Counted from the first letter of the stretch, positions 30,724 to 40,154 are shown. The stretch is 64,000 bases of DNA from Micromonospora qiuiae (GCF_016863555.1 NZ_BOPC01000007.1:1-64000); one strand, 5' to 3'. Notes: generated from the sequence alone by a model not told the origin. Numbers and translations are program-made.

Positions 30724-32612
30724 CGGTCCACCTCCAGGCCGGAGGTCAACGGCGTGACCTCGTCGTACGTCCGCTGCCGGTCGTGGTCGACCTCGGCCTG
30801 CTCGTAGGCGGTGACCAGGTCGGCGTAGCCGGGCACCGTGGCCAGCAGGGTCGCATGGGTGCCCCGCGCCACCACCCGCCCCTGTTCCAGGTAGATGACC
30901 TCGTCGGCGAGTGCGATGGTGGCCCGGCGGTAGGCCACCACCAGGATCGACGCGCCGGGCCCGCCGGCCTCGGCGGAGCGCAACCCGGCCAGGATGGCGG
31001 CCTCCACCCGGGGGTCGACCGCGCTGGTGGCGTCGTCGAGCACCAGCAGCCGGGGGCGACCGGCCAACGCCCGGGCCAGGGTGAGCCGTTGCCGCTGGCC
31101 GCCGGAGAGCGAGGTGCCTCGCTCGCCGACCATGGTGTCCAGCCCGTCGGGCAGGGCGGCGACGAAACCGTCCGCCTCGGCCAGCCGCAACGCGGCCCAC
31201 ACGGCCTCGTCGTCGACGCCTGGCCGGTCGAGCGAGACGTTGGCCCGGACGGTGTCGTCGAAGATGAACGGCACCTGGGCCACCAGCGCGGCGGTGGCGG
31301 CCAGCGAGTCCGCCGCCAGGTCCCGCACGTCCACGCCGTCGATGCGGACCGTGCCGGAGCGCGGATCCATCAGCCGGACGGCCAGCGCCGCGACGGTCGA
31401 CTTGCCGGCCCCGGTCGGCCCGACCAGAGCGACGGTCTTGCCGGCCGGCACGGTGAAGGAGACCTCGCCGAGCACCTGCGCGCCGGGCAGGTGCGCCTCG
31501 GCCGGCTCGTAGGCGAAGCCGACGTCGGTGAAGGTGAGGGTGGCCGGCGCGGACGAGGCGTCCAACCGGCTGTCGCCGTACGGCATCTCGCCGGTGGCGT
31601 CGAGCACCCGGCGGAGCCGGTCCCAGCCGGCGACGCTGCGCGGCAGCTCGGCCAGCACCCAGCCGATCGCCCGTACCGGAAAGGCCAGCACGGTGAAGAG
31701 GAAGGCGACGCTGACCAGTTCGGTCACGTCGATCGCGCCCTGCCGCAGGCGGTACGCGCCGACCATCAGCACCGCGAGGGTGCCGAGGCTGGGCAGGGTC
31801 TCCAGCATCGGATCGAAAATGCCGCGCAGCCGGCCGACCGAGATCAACGCGTCACGTAACTCGCCGGCGCGGTCGGCGAACCGGCCGGTCTCCTGGGCCT
31901 CCCGGCCCATCGTCTTGACCACCAACGCGCCGTCGAAGCTCTCGTGGGCGATGCCGCTGACCTCGGCCCGTAGCCGCTGGGCGCGGGCCTGACGCGGCGC
32001 CATCCGGCGGGAGTAGGCCACGTTGAGCGCGAACAACGCCGGGAACACCGCCAGTCCGACCAGGGCGAGCGCCCAGTCGGTGACGAACAGCGCGGCCACC
32101 GCGCCGACCAGCATCACCAGCGTGCCGACCGCGAAAGGCAGCGGGGCGATCGGATGCCAGGCCGCCTCCACGTCGGAGTTCGCGTTGGACAGCAGGGTGC
32201 CGGTGGCGTGCCGGTGGTGCCAGGACAGCGGCAGTTCCAAATAGCGGCGGGTGACCCGGCGCCGGTAGTCGGCCTGGAGCCGGTACTGCATGTAGCCCGC
32301 GCCCATCCGCCGGCCGAAGATGCCGACCACCCGCAGCACGCTGATGCCGAGCAACGCCGTGGCCGCCAGGGCGAGCGCGCCGGTACCGACCGACCCGCTG
32401 GCGATCGCCGGCACGACCACCTCACCGACCACCCGGCCGACCACGAACGCGCTGGCGACCACCATCAGGCCGAAGAGCACGCTGCCGGCCACCGCGACCG
32501 CGAAGATCCGCGGTTGTTCCCGGATGGCCCGCCCCAACACGGCCAGCCCGCGGCCGAGAACTTTCCGACTAGTCCCGCTCGCCACATTCTCCCCCGCCGT
32601 AAGTGTCATCAT
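30720..32612 (-). CDS. ABC exporter, half-transporter with degenerate ATPase site
   Basis: 630 residues. Membrane domain about 35-340, ATPase domain from 370. Walker A GPTGAGKST and signature LSGGQRQRL are intact, but the catalytic Glu after Walker B is Asp (LLVLDDATSAVD) and the H-loop His is Tyr (VAYRRAT). It therefore gives the good signature and the non-hydrolysing site, complementing the next gene. ATG ATG start with GAGGGAGG directly upstream; the second ATG (32609) or a GTG at 32585 are alternatives. Joined to its partner by the repeat at 30661-30723. Confidence 0.92.
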   Translation of the reverse strand: MMTLTAGENVASGTSRKVLGRGLAVLGRAIREQPRIFAVAVAGSVLFGLMVVASAFVVGRVVGEVVVPAIASGSVGTGALALAATALLGISVLRVVGIFGRRMGAGYMQYRLQADYRRRVTRRYLELPLSWHHRHATGTLLSNANSDVEAAWHPIAPLPFAVGTLVMLVGAVAALFVTDWALALVGLAVFPALFALNVAYSRRMAPRQARAQRLRAEVSGIAHESFDGALVVKTMGREAQETGRFADRAGELRDALISVGRLRGIFDPMLETLPSLGTLAVLMVGAYRLRQGAIDVTELVSVAFLFTVLAFPVRAIGWVLAELPRSVAGWDRLRRVLDATGEMPYGDSRLDASSAPATLTFTDVGFAYEPAEAHLPGAQVLGEVSFTVPAGKTVALVGPTGAGKSTVAALAVRLMDPRSGTVRIDGVDVRDLAADSLAATAALVAQVPFIFDDTVRANVSLDRPGVDDEAVWAALRLAEADGFVAALPDGLDTMVGERGTSLSGGQRQRLTLARALAGRPRLLVLDDATSAVDPRVEAAILAGLRSAEAGGPGASILVVAYRRATIALADEVIYLEQGRVVARGTHATLLATVPGYADLVTAYEQAEVDHDRQRTYDEVTPLTSGLEVDR

Positions 32613-32736
32613 CCTCCCTCATCCTTACGGCTACGCACCCGCCCCGCCGACTCGCAGCGATATGTCCGACGTCACCTCCATCGGCCGGACTGCCGCGATC
32701 AGCGCCCGCCGCCCCTCGCCGGCATACGATCGGTGC

Positions 32737-33366
32737 ATGCCGCGGTACGCCCGTTCAGAGCGCGAGGCGCTCGTTGCGCTGATGTCGACGCTGGGCCCGG
32801 ACGCGCCGACCGTCAACGAGGGGTGGCGCGCCCGCGACCTCGCCGCGCATCTGGTGGTGCGGGAGCGACGGCCGGAGGCCGCGGCGGGCATCGTCCTGGC
32901 GCCGCTGCGCGGTTACGCCGAGCGGGTCCGGCGCGAGGTGGCGGCGGGCGACTGGGTCGAACTGCTCGACCGACTGCGGCGTCCTCCGCTGTGGAGTCCG
33001 GTGAGCAACCCGGTGGTCGACGAACTGACCAACACGCTGGAGTTCTTCATCCATCACGAGGACGTGCGCCGGGCCGGGGCCCGATGGCGGCCCCGGGAAC
33101 TGCCCGCGGGGCTGGACCGGGCGCTGTGGCGGCGGGCCTCGATGCTGGCCCGGCTGGTGCTGCGTCGATTCCCGGCCCGCCTGCTCGTGCAGGCGCCCGA
33201 CCGGGGCGAGATCGTCACCGGCCGGGGCGGTGAGTCGCTGCGTGTGGTGGGCACCCCGGGTGAGCTGGCGTTGTTCCTGTCCGGCCGGCAACGGGTGGCC
33301 GAGGTGCGCCTGACCGGCCAGCCGGGGCTCACGGAGCGGCTCCGCGCCGCCAGGCTGGGCTTCTGA
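32737..33366 (+). CDS. TIGR03085-type metal-binding (DinB/MSMEG-like) protein
   Basis: 209 residues. Matches the actinobacterial TIGR03085 family related to mycothiol-dependent maleylpyruvate isomerase (DinB-like four-helix fold): N-terminal YARSEREALVALMSTLGPDA, then RARDLAAHLVVRERRPEA with the first His, and LEFFIHHEDVRRA carrying a His pair. Activity not established; thiol-dependent transfer is a guess from the fold. No ribosome site; TACGAT ends 6 bases before the ATG, so the message is probably leaderless. Stands alone between the ABC exporter and the terpene synthase. Confidence 0.82.
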   Translation: MPRYARSEREALVALMSTLGPDAPTVNEGWRARDLAAHLVVRERRPEAAAGIVLAPLRGYAERVRREVAAGDWVELLDRLRRPPLWSPVSNPVVDELTNTLEFFIHHEDVRRAGARWRPRELPAGLDRALWRRASMLARLVLRRFPARLLVQAPDRGEIVTGRGGESLRVVGTPGELALFLSGRQRVAEVRLTGQPGLTERLRAARLGF

Positions 33367-33489
33367 CCCTGGCCGGGATTTCGACCGTCAGGAATATCCG
33401 AAACGTTATCCACTCGGCCGTCCGGAACGATCGATGCTCCCGTACGCTGGCCGCGCTGCTCTGCGCGGGGCAGAGCAACAGGGAGCGCG

Positions 33490-34425
33490 ATGCGAAGCTT
33501 TGCGATCGCGGCGCTGCGGGAGCCCCCCTTCTCCAGCGTCCGGCACGACGACACGGAGCGCGCCGCGCGGGAGAGTGCGGACTGGGCGCAGGGCCTGGGT
33601 CTGGTCGATAACGGGCAACGGCTGGATCGGGCGGACGCGGCCGGGCTCGCCGGACGGGCCTGCCCGCAGGCACCGCTGGAGGGGCTGCGGCTGCTGACCG
33701 ACCTGATCTCCTGGCTGTTCGTGATGGACGACGCCTGCGACGAGGACGGCCTGGGTAACGACCCGACCCGCCTCGCGCCGGCGGTGGCGGACCTGATGGA
33801 CGTGCTCGACAACCGCGGGCGGCTGCCGGAGCCGGGTCGCGCCGCGGGCCCGTTGGCGCCCGCCCTGGCCGACCTCTGTCACCGGATCCGCGCCCACCGC
33901 CGGCCGGCCGTGCTGCTGCGCTTCACGGCTGGCATGCGCGAGTACCTGCTCGCGCTGCTGTGGGAGGCGGCCAACCGGGAGCACGACCGGATTCCGCCGG
34001 TGACCGAGTACGTCCAACTGCGCCGGCACACCGGAGCCGTCTATCCCAGTCTCACCCTCACCGATCTGGCCCTGGGCGCCTTTCCGCCGGCCGCCCGACG
34101 GGCCGACCCGGGCTGGGCAAGGTTGGAGTCGCTCGTCGCCGACCTGGTCTGCTGGTGCAACGACGTCTTCTCCTACGACAAGGAGCACCGGGTCCGGCCC
34201 GACGCGCACAACCTGATCACCGTGCTGATTCAAGAGATCGGTGACGAGTCGGTGGCGCTGCGGGCCGCCGCCGACCGTTTCAACGAACGGCTCGGCGCGT
34301 ACCTGACCATCGAGCACGACCTGCTCGTCACACACGGCGACGCGGTGCGCCCGGCGCTGGCCGCCCGGCGGAACTGGATCCGGGCCACCTACGACTGGTC
34401 CCGGGCGGCACAGCGGTACGCGTGA
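33490..34425 (+). CDS. Class I terpene synthase
   Basis: 311 residues, the usual size for a bacterial class I cyclase. Both metal-binding motifs are intact: DDACDED at 80-86 (aspartate-rich, preceded by WLFVM) and the NSE triad NDVFSYDKE at 224-232. The C-terminal RY pair is at 309-310. It would ionise a prenyl diphosphate (GPP, FPP or GGPP) and release a cyclic or linear terpene. It has no features of geosmin synthase (which is twice as long), and no prenyltransferase, P450 or methyltransferase is next to it, so the product cannot be guessed. ATG with GGGAG upstream. A fatty acyl-CoA ligase follows but is probably unrelated. Confidence 0.9.
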   Translation: MRSFAIAALREPPFSSVRHDDTERAARESADWAQGLGLVDNGQRLDRADAAGLAGRACPQAPLEGLRLLTDLISWLFVMDDACDEDGLGNDPTRLAPAVADLMDVLDNRGRLPEPGRAAGPLAPALADLCHRIRAHRRPAVLLRFTAGMREYLLALLWEAANREHDRIPPVTEYVQLRRHTGAVYPSLTLTDLALGAFPPAARRADPGWARLESLVADLVCWCNDVFSYDKEHRVRPDAHNLITVLIQEIGDESVALRAAADRFNERLGAYLTIEHDLLVTHGDAVRPALAARRNWIRATYDWSRAAQRYA

Positions 34426-34521
34426 GCCGAGCGGTACGCGTGCCGGGACCGGCCGTCTGATGATCGCCGGGGTAGCCGATGCCCCTGACGCAGGCAATAC
34501 TCTTCGGTAACGCATACCTAC

Positions 34522-36387
34522 GTGACGACCGTCACGCCTCCACCCCCGAAGGCGGCTACCTCGATGGCTCTCGACGTACCTTACCGTTCCATCCCTGACA
34601 TGTTCCTCAAGCGCGTGGCGGCGACCCCCGACCGCCACGCCTTCGCCCACCCCGGGCCGGACGACTCACCGGTCTGGCTGACCTGGGCGCAGGTCAGCCA
34701 ACGGGCCAAGGCGATCGCCGCCGGCCTGCACGGCCTGGGCGTCGGCCAGGAGGATCCGGTGGCGATCCTGGCGAACACCCGGCTCGAGTGGGTGCTGGCC
34801 GACTTCGGCATCATGTGTGCCAGCGGCGCCACCACCACGGTCTACCCGACCACCGAGCCGCAGGACGCCACCTACATCCTCGCCGACTCCGGATCGAAGG
34901 TGCTCTTCGCGGAGAACCCGGACCAGGCGGCGAAGATCGCCGGGGCGGAGCTGCCCGCGCTGGCCCACGTGGTCCTCTTCGACGGTGCTTCCGACCCGTC
35001 GGCGGCGGTACCCCAGCTGACCCTGGCCGAGCTGGAGGAGCAGGGCGCCGGGCGACTCGCCGAGGATCCGGAACTGATCGACCGCCTCGTGGCCGGGATC
35101 GGCCCGGAGCACCTGGCCACCCTGATCTACACCTCCGGCACCACGGGTCGCCCGAAGGGCGTCGAGCTGCTGCACGGCGGCTGGTGCTGGGAGGGCGTGG
35201 CGCAGGAGGCGATGGGGCTGCTGCGTGAGGACGACCTCCAATACCTGTGGCTGCCGCTGTCCCACTCGTTCGGCAAGACGCTGCTCTGCGGCACCACCCA
35301 CGTCGGCATGCCCACGTACGTCGACGGCCGGGTGGACAAGCTGGTCGAACTCCTCTCGGTGGTGCGGCCGACGCTGATGTGCGGGGCGCCGCGGGTCTTC
35401 GAGAAGGTCTACAACAAGGCGGTGACCACCGCGCGGGACGCCGGTGGCGCGAAGGCGAAGATCTTCGCCTGGGCCGTCGCGGTCGGCAAGGAGAAGGTCG
35501 CCCTGGAGCAGGCCGGCAAGCCGTTGCCGGGCGGATTGAAGCTGAAGTACACGGTGGCCGAGAAGCTGGTCTTCAGCAAGCTCCAGGCCCGCCTCGGCGG
35601 ACAGATGCGGGTGCTGGTGTCCGGCGCCGCCCCGCTCAGCCCCGACATCGCCACCTTCTTCGCCGCGGCGAACCTGCCGATCTCCGAGGGTTACGGGTTG
35701 ACCGAGTCCAGCGCCGGCAACTTCGTCAACCCCCCTGGGGCGATCCGGATCGGCACCGTCGGCAAGGCCATGGGCGACCTGGAGTGCCGCATCGACACCG
35801 ACGGGGAGATCCTGATCAAGGGCCGGCCGGTGATGCGCGGCTACCACAACCTGCCCGAGGAGACCAGCGCCGCCTTCACCGAGGACGGCTTCTTCCGCAC
35901 CGGTGACATCGGCAGCCTCGACGACGACGGCTACCTGCGCATCACCGACCGGAAGAAGGATCTGGTCAAGACCTCCGGCGGCAAGTACGTTGCGCCGTCG
36001 CACATCGAGGGCATGTTCAAGGCGACCTGCCCGTACATCTCCCAGGCGGTGGTCATCGGTCAGGCCCGCAACTACTGCACGATGCTGGTCACCCTCGACC
36101 CGGACGCCATCGCCGGCTGGGCGGCCGGCACTCCGCTCGAGGGTCGCCCGTACGCCGAGATCGTCGCCTCGCCGCAGGCGCAGGCCATGGTCGAGGAGTA
36201 CGTCGCCCAGCTCAACAGCAAGCTCAACCGCTGGGAGACCATCAAGAAGGTCACCATCCTGCCGCGCGACCTGACCATCGAGGACGGTGAGATCACACCG
36301 TCGCTCAAGATCAAGCGCCGCGGGGTGGAGAGCAGCTTCGCCGCCGAGATCGACAAGATGTACGAGGGCAGCCTCGCCGAGATCTGA
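34522..36387 (+). CDS. Long-chain fatty acid-CoA ligase
   Basis: 621 residues. ANL-superfamily adenylate-forming enzyme: AMP-binding loop YTSGTTGRPKGVELLHGG (about 196-213), GYGLTESSAG (about 396), FFRTGDIGSLDDDGYLRITD and the C-terminal hinge Lys region KDLVKTSGGKYVAPSHIE. Activates fatty acids to acyl-CoA; closest by pattern to FadD15-type ligases of actinobacteria. GTG start at 34522 without a clear ribosome site; an ATG 14 codons later (MALDVPYRSIP) may be the true start. Followed by a strong terminator. Confidence 0.93.
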   Translation: MTTVTPPPPKAATSMALDVPYRSIPDMFLKRVAATPDRHAFAHPGPDDSPVWLTWAQVSQRAKAIAAGLHGLGVGQEDPVAILANTRLEWVLADFGIMCASGATTTVYPTTEPQDATYILADSGSKVLFAENPDQAAKIAGAELPALAHVVLFDGASDPSAAVPQLTLAELEEQGAGRLAEDPELIDRLVAGIGPEHLATLIYTSGTTGRPKGVELLHGGWCWEGVAQEAMGLLREDDLQYLWLPLSHSFGKTLLCGTTHVGMPTYVDGRVDKLVELLSVVRPTLMCGAPRVFEKVYNKAVTTARDAGGAKAKIFAWAVAVGKEKVALEQAGKPLPGGLKLKYTVAEKLVFSKLQARLGGQMRVLVSGAAPLSPDIATFFAAANLPISEGYGLTESSAGNFVNPPGAIRIGTVGKAMGDLECRIDTDGEILIKGRPVMRGYHNLPEETSAAFTEDGFFRTGDIGSLDDDGYLRITDRKKDLVKTSGGKYVAPSHIEGMFKATCPYISQAVVIGQARNYCTMLVTLDPDAIAGWAAGTPLEGRPYAEIVASPQAQAMVEEYVAQLNSKLNRWETIKKVTILPRDLTIEDGEITPSLKIKRRGVESSFAAEIDKMYEGSLAEI

Positions 36388-36426
36388 CGGCAGGCTGCCC
36401 GCGCCGAGAACGACGGCGGGTTGCCG

Positions 36427-36465
36427 CCTCGGCCCCGCGCCCGATCCCAAGGGGCGGGGCCGAGG
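36427..36465. terminator. Bidirectional terminator between fadD-like gene and ltrA-like gene
   Basis: Perfect 12-base arms CCTCGGCCCCGC and GCGGGGCCGAGG around a 15-base loop that can pair further (CCC/GGG). It stands between two convergent genes. Confidence 0.75.
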
Positions 36466-36508
36466 GCACCGGGGCGCAACGGCGTGCCCGGCGGGGGCGA
36501 TCATCCCG

Positions 36509-37816
36509 TCACAGGTGTCGGCGGCGCCAGTTGCTCTGCTCGGCCTCGGCGGCGAGTTGCTCGGCCAACGCCACCTCACGTACCCGTTGGCGCAGGGGTG
36601 CATCCACCAGCGTCTGCACCGTGATCGCCGCCACCACGACCACGGTGAGCAGTCCCAGGGTGGCCAGCCCCGGCAGCCGCGGAACGACCAACGCCAGCAA
36701 CGTCAGCGGCGTTACGGCGGCCATGGTCGGCCAGCGGAGCATCCGCAGCACCCGCCAGCCGAGCGCCGCCAACCCGAGGAAATAGATCGCCACTCCGCCG
36801 AACACGGCCACCAGTTCAAAATGGGGCAGCTCGCCGGCCAGGCCGGATGACTCGGCGTGCCCGCCAGCCTTCCCCTTCGCCCCCAGAGCGAACAGGATCG
36901 GGCCGGCGACCAGAAGCAGGTGCAGGTAGGTGTAGGCATCCCGGGCCAACACCGCCCTAGCCCGCTGGTCCCGGGTGCGGTGCAGCGTCTGTTCCATCGC
37001 CAGCGCCAGGGTGTCGAAGTACGCCCACCACTGCGCGGCGAGCACCGCCACGGCCAGCAACGCCCCTACGATCACCTGCCAGCTCAGCGGCCTTCCGGTG
37101 GCGAACCCGGCGCCCAGCCCCAGCCCGATGATCGTCTCACCGAGCGCCACCAGCACGATCAACGCGTGCCGCTCCGCCCAGTGTCCAGCCGACAACACCA
37201 ACCAGCCGCCGCCCCGCAGCGCCAAGGCGATCCCGTATTCGACGGTGAGCGCGGCGATCCACAGCCCCAGCCGCAGCCAGACCCGCTCCTGTTCACCGGG
37301 CAGAAACTGCGGCAGCAACGCGGCGGCGAGGATCAGCGCCCCGACGGGCAGTCCGCGACCGATCGCGAGCAGGAAGCGACGGCGCAGCTCGCGGTTGACC
37401 CGGGTGAGCCATCCCAAGAGCGCCACTTGAACGGCGCGGGTCAGGAAGTAGCAGACGGCGAAGACCAGCGGGCCGGACAGACCGGTCGGTCCTTCCCGGA
37501 AGGCATGCGGCATGGCGATGGTGAAGACGAATACCACGGCCATGGTGGCGAACGCGACGAACGGCACGACGCCCTGATCGGTGCGGACCAGGTTGCCGAT
37601 CACAGCGAAGCCGGTCCACGCCCACCAGAGCAGGGCCAGAACGGCCAGGCACTGCACCAGCCCGCGCACGGTGGGGGTGTTCGCGGTGAGCGTAGTGACC
37701 TGGATGAAGGCGAAGGCGAAAACGAGATCGTAGAAGAGTTCCAGGCGGGTACTGCTGGAGCCCGGGGCGCCCGGGCGGACGCCGGGCGACCATCCCAGAC
37801 CCCGGACGCTGTCCAC
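36509..37816 (-). CDS. Low temperature requirement A (LtrA) family membrane protein
   Basis: 435 residues from a GTG at 37816, which has CAGACT 6 bases upstream (leaderless); a TTG at 37861 is the alternative. About ten hydrophobic segments. LtrA (PF06772) hallmarks: TRLELFYDLVFAFAFIQVTT near the start, AHWAERHALIVLVALGETII in the middle, and WWAYFDTLALAMEQ. First described as needed for growth of Listeria at low temperature; molecular role unknown. The C-terminus is a soluble basic helix. Confidence 0.88.
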   Translation of the reverse strand: MDSVRGLGWSPGVRPGAPGSSSTRLELFYDLVFAFAFIQVTTLTANTPTVRGLVQCLAVLALLWWAWTGFAVIGNLVRTDQGVVPFVAFATMAVVFVFTIAMPHAFREGPTGLSGPLVFAVCYFLTRAVQVALLGWLTRVNRELRRRFLLAIGRGLPVGALILAAALLPQFLPGEQERVWLRLGLWIAALTVEYGIALALRGGGWLVLSAGHWAERHALIVLVALGETIIGLGLGAGFATGRPLSWQVIVGALLAVAVLAAQWWAYFDTLALAMEQTLHRTRDQRARAVLARDAYTYLHLLLVAGPILFALGAKGKAGGHAESSGLAGELPHFELVAVFGGVAIYFLGLAALGWRVLRMLRWPTMAAVTPLTLLALVVPRLPGLATLGLLTVVVVAAITVQTLVDAPLRQRVREVALAEQLAAEAEQSNWRRRHL

Positions 37817-37885
37817 CCTGGCAGTCTGCCCGCCGCGACCGGCGGGCCACTGCGGATTCAACCGAATCAGTCGGCCGGGCTCGCC

Positions 37886-39343
37886 TCAGGCGATGACGCT
37901 GGGCTCACGCCACCGGGTCAGCCCCGCCCGGTCCAGGTCGTAGCGGACCGCGGCGATCCGTCCGACCGCCTCGACCAGGTCGGCGGCGGGGAGGGTGAAG
38001 GGCAGCCGCAGGAACCGCTCCAGGGTGCCGTCCAGGCCGAACCGAGGACCCGGCGCCAGCCGTACGCCCACCTCCTCGGCCGCCCGCGCCAACGCGCTGG
38101 AGATCGGTCCGTCCATCTCGGCCCAGAGCGTCACGCCACCGCGCGGCACGGTGACCCGCCACTCGGGCAGCCGCGCGGCCAGCGCGTCAAGCAGCGCGTC
38201 GCGCTGGGCGGTGAGTTGCGCCCGCCGGGCGGCCACGATGGCCGGCGCGTCGGCGAGCAGGTGCACGGCGACCAGTTGATCCAGCACCGGGCTGGCCATG
38301 TCCACGCCGACCCGCGCCGCGGCCAGCCGCTGCACCTGGGGCGCGGAGGCGCGGACCCACCCGATCCGCAGCCCACCCCAGTACGGTTTGCTCATCCCGC
38401 CGATGCTGACCACCCGGCTGTGGCGGTCGAAGCTCGCGGTCGGCGGGGGCAGTTCGGTGCCGTCCAGCGGCAGGTCCACGAACGACTCGTCGATCACGAG
38501 GTCGGTGCCGACCGTGTGCGCGACGGCCACCAGCCGCTCACGCAGTTCCGCCGGCATCAGGTGACCGGTCGGGTTCTGGAAGTCCGGGATCAGGTACGCC
38601 ATCCGCGGACGCACCTGCCGCAGGGTGCCGAGCAGCAGGTCGGCGTCCCAGCCGCTGGGGTCGACGGCCAGGCCGTACGTGGTGATCCGGGCCCGTCGTG
38701 CGGTCAGCGCGGCGATGGCGTTGGGGTAGCTCGGCGACTCGATCAGGACGCTGCCGCCCGGGGCGAGGCCCAGCCGCAGCACCAGGTCCAGGGCGTGCTG
38801 GGTGCCGTTGGTGACCATGATCTGGTCCGGCGAGGTGGGCAGGCCGCGCGCGGCGTATGCCTGGGCGACCGCCTCCCGCAACTCGATGATGCCGATCGGG
38901 TGGTACCCCGCGCCGCCGAGATAGCGTGGCAGGTCCTCGGCCGCCGCCCGGGCGGCCGGTGACAGCTCGGGCGGCGCGGCCAGGGCCGCCACCCCGAGAT
39001 CGAGCATCTCCCGGTCGTCGAGGGGGATCCACAGCCCGTTGGGCGCCACCCGATGCGTTCCCGGCAGCATCGTCCAGCTGCCCGCGCCCCGCCGGCTGGC
39101 CAGGTGCCCGCTGTCGCGCAGCTCCCGGTAGGCGGCGGTGACGGTGGTACGGCTGATCCCCAGCGCCTCGGCGAGCTCGCGCTCGGCGGGCAGGCGTACG
39201 CCCAAGGGCAGCCGGCCGTCGGCGAGCAGGCCGCGGACGGCACCGGCCAGCGCCGCGTAATCGGGGCTGCGCCGGCGGCCGGGCAGGGCGTGCCACTGCC
39301 CGAGTAGTCGGGCCAATTGGACTCCCCGTACCTGACTTGTCAT
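37886..39343 (-). CDS. MocR-type regulator (GntR helix-turn-helix plus aminotransferase fold)
   Basis: 485 residues. N-terminal GntR winged helix (about 30-95: LRLPAERELAEALGISRTTV appears here as VRLPAERELAEALGISRTTV), then an aspartate-aminotransferase-like domain with IPDFQNPTGHLMP and the PLP lysine in GGMSKPYWGGLRIGW (about residue 317). Such regulators bind PLP as sensor. The start is the ATG with GGGGGAG 6 bases upstream; a longer frame to 39418 runs over the operator. Divergent from a YczE-type membrane protein gene, exactly the YczR/YczE arrangement known in Firmicutes and actinobacteria, in which the regulator controls the membrane protein. Confidence 0.93.
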   Translation of the reverse strand: MTSQVRGVQLARLLGQWHALPGRRRSPDYAALAGAVRGLLADGRLPLGVRLPAERELAEALGISRTTVTAAYRELRDSGHLASRRGAGSWTMLPGTHRVAPNGLWIPLDDREMLDLGVAALAAPPELSPAARAAAEDLPRYLGGAGYHPIGIIELREAVAQAYAARGLPTSPDQIMVTNGTQHALDLVLRLGLAPGGSVLIESPSYPNAIAALTARRARITTYGLAVDPSGWDADLLLGTLRQVRPRMAYLIPDFQNPTGHLMPAELRERLVAVAHTVGTDLVIDESFVDLPLDGTELPPPTASFDRHSRVVSIGGMSKPYWGGLRIGWVRASAPQVQRLAAARVGVDMASPVLDQLVAVHLLADAPAIVAARRAQLTAQRDALLDALAARLPEWRVTVPRGGVTLWAEMDGPISSALARAAEEVGVRLAPGPRFGLDGTLERFLRLPFTLPAADLVEAVGRIAAVRYDLDRAGLTRWREPSVIA

Positions 39344-39356
39344 AGCCACTCCCCCG

Positions 39357-39394
39357 ATATTGGCTCTATTGAGGTGCCAATTGGCGCCTAGAGT
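39357..39394. promoter_or_regulatory. Operator/promoter region between the MocR gene and yczE
   Basis: TTGGC at 39360-39364 (plus strand) is answered by GCCAA at 39376-39380, directly followed by a second TTGGC (39381-39385), so direct and inverted TTGGC half-sites overlap, as expected for a dimeric MocR regulator. TAGAGT at 39389-39394 is a -10 for the plus-strand gene, 7 bases before its GTG. A further CAATTGG lies inside the MocR gene near 39315. Confidence 0.5.
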
Positions 39395-39401
39395 GGCATG
39401 C

Positions 39402-40055
39402 GTGACCCTGCTTGGCAACCTCCGACACCGCCCGGTCCGACGCCTGACACAGCTGTTCTTCGGGCTCGTCGTCTACGGCTTCAGCATGGCGTTGATGATC
39501 CGGTCCGAACTCGGCCTGAACCCCTGGGACGTGTTCCACCAGGGAATGTCCCGGCTGACCGGACTGAGCATGGGCACGGTCGTCATCGCCACGGGGCTGC
39601 TGGTGTTGCTGGCCTGGCTCCCACTGCGGCAACGCCCCGGCGTGGGCACCCTGGCCAACGTCGTGGTGATCGGTCTGGCCGTCGACGCGACCCTGGCCCT
39701 GATGCCGCCCGTGGAGCCGTTCGCCACCCGGGCCGTCCTGCTGGTCGCCGGCATCGTGGTCAACGGCGCGGCCACCGCCCTCTACCTCGGCGCCCGGCTC
39801 GGGCCCGGACCTCGGGACGGGCTGATGACCGGGTTCGTCGCCCGCCGGCCCGGCCGGTCGCTCCGCCTGGTCCGCACCGTCATCGAGGTCGGCGTACTGG
39901 CCGTGGGCGCGCTGCTCGGCGGGACGATCGGCGCCGGCACGGTCGCCTACGCGCTGGCCATCGGGCCGCTGGCACAGCTGTTCCTGCCGTTCTTCGACGT
40001 GCCCGAGCCGACCCGTCCGGCAACGGAGCACGTCACGCCGGCACCAACCGGCTGA
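39402..40055 (+). CDS. YczE-type integral membrane protein
   Basis: 217 residues from GTG at 39402 (leaderless, TAGAGT 7 bases upstream). Five or six hydrophobic segments; the YczE/YitT-like family patterns LFFGLVVYGFSMALMIRSEL, GLNPWDVFHQG and LGARLGPGPRDGLM are clear. The family is thought to transport or scaffold something related to PLP or amino acids, mainly because it is so often controlled by a MocR regulator. Function not proven. Confidence 0.88.
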   Translation: MTLLGNLRHRPVRRLTQLFFGLVVYGFSMALMIRSELGLNPWDVFHQGMSRLTGLSMGTVVIATGLLVLLAWLPLRQRPGVGTLANVVVIGLAVDATLALMPPVEPFATRAVLLVAGIVVNGAATALYLGARLGPGPRDGLMTGFVARRPGRSLRLVRTVIEVGVLAVGALLGGTIGAGTVAYALAIGPLAQLFLPFFDVPEPTRPATEHVTPAPTG

Positions 40056-40154
40056 CCCGCCTCTCGTCAGCCGCCCGCATCCATCCGATCACATGTCGTC
40101 TCGATAGCCCGGGCGGTATTTTCCTAAGGCCGATTCACCGGGCAGAATCTCCGC

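Noticed and set aside
34666-36603. 645-codon open frame opposite the acyl-CoA ligase
   Set aside because: Mirror frame of a well-supported gene; composition typical of antisense frames (Leu/Arg/Gly/Asp/His).
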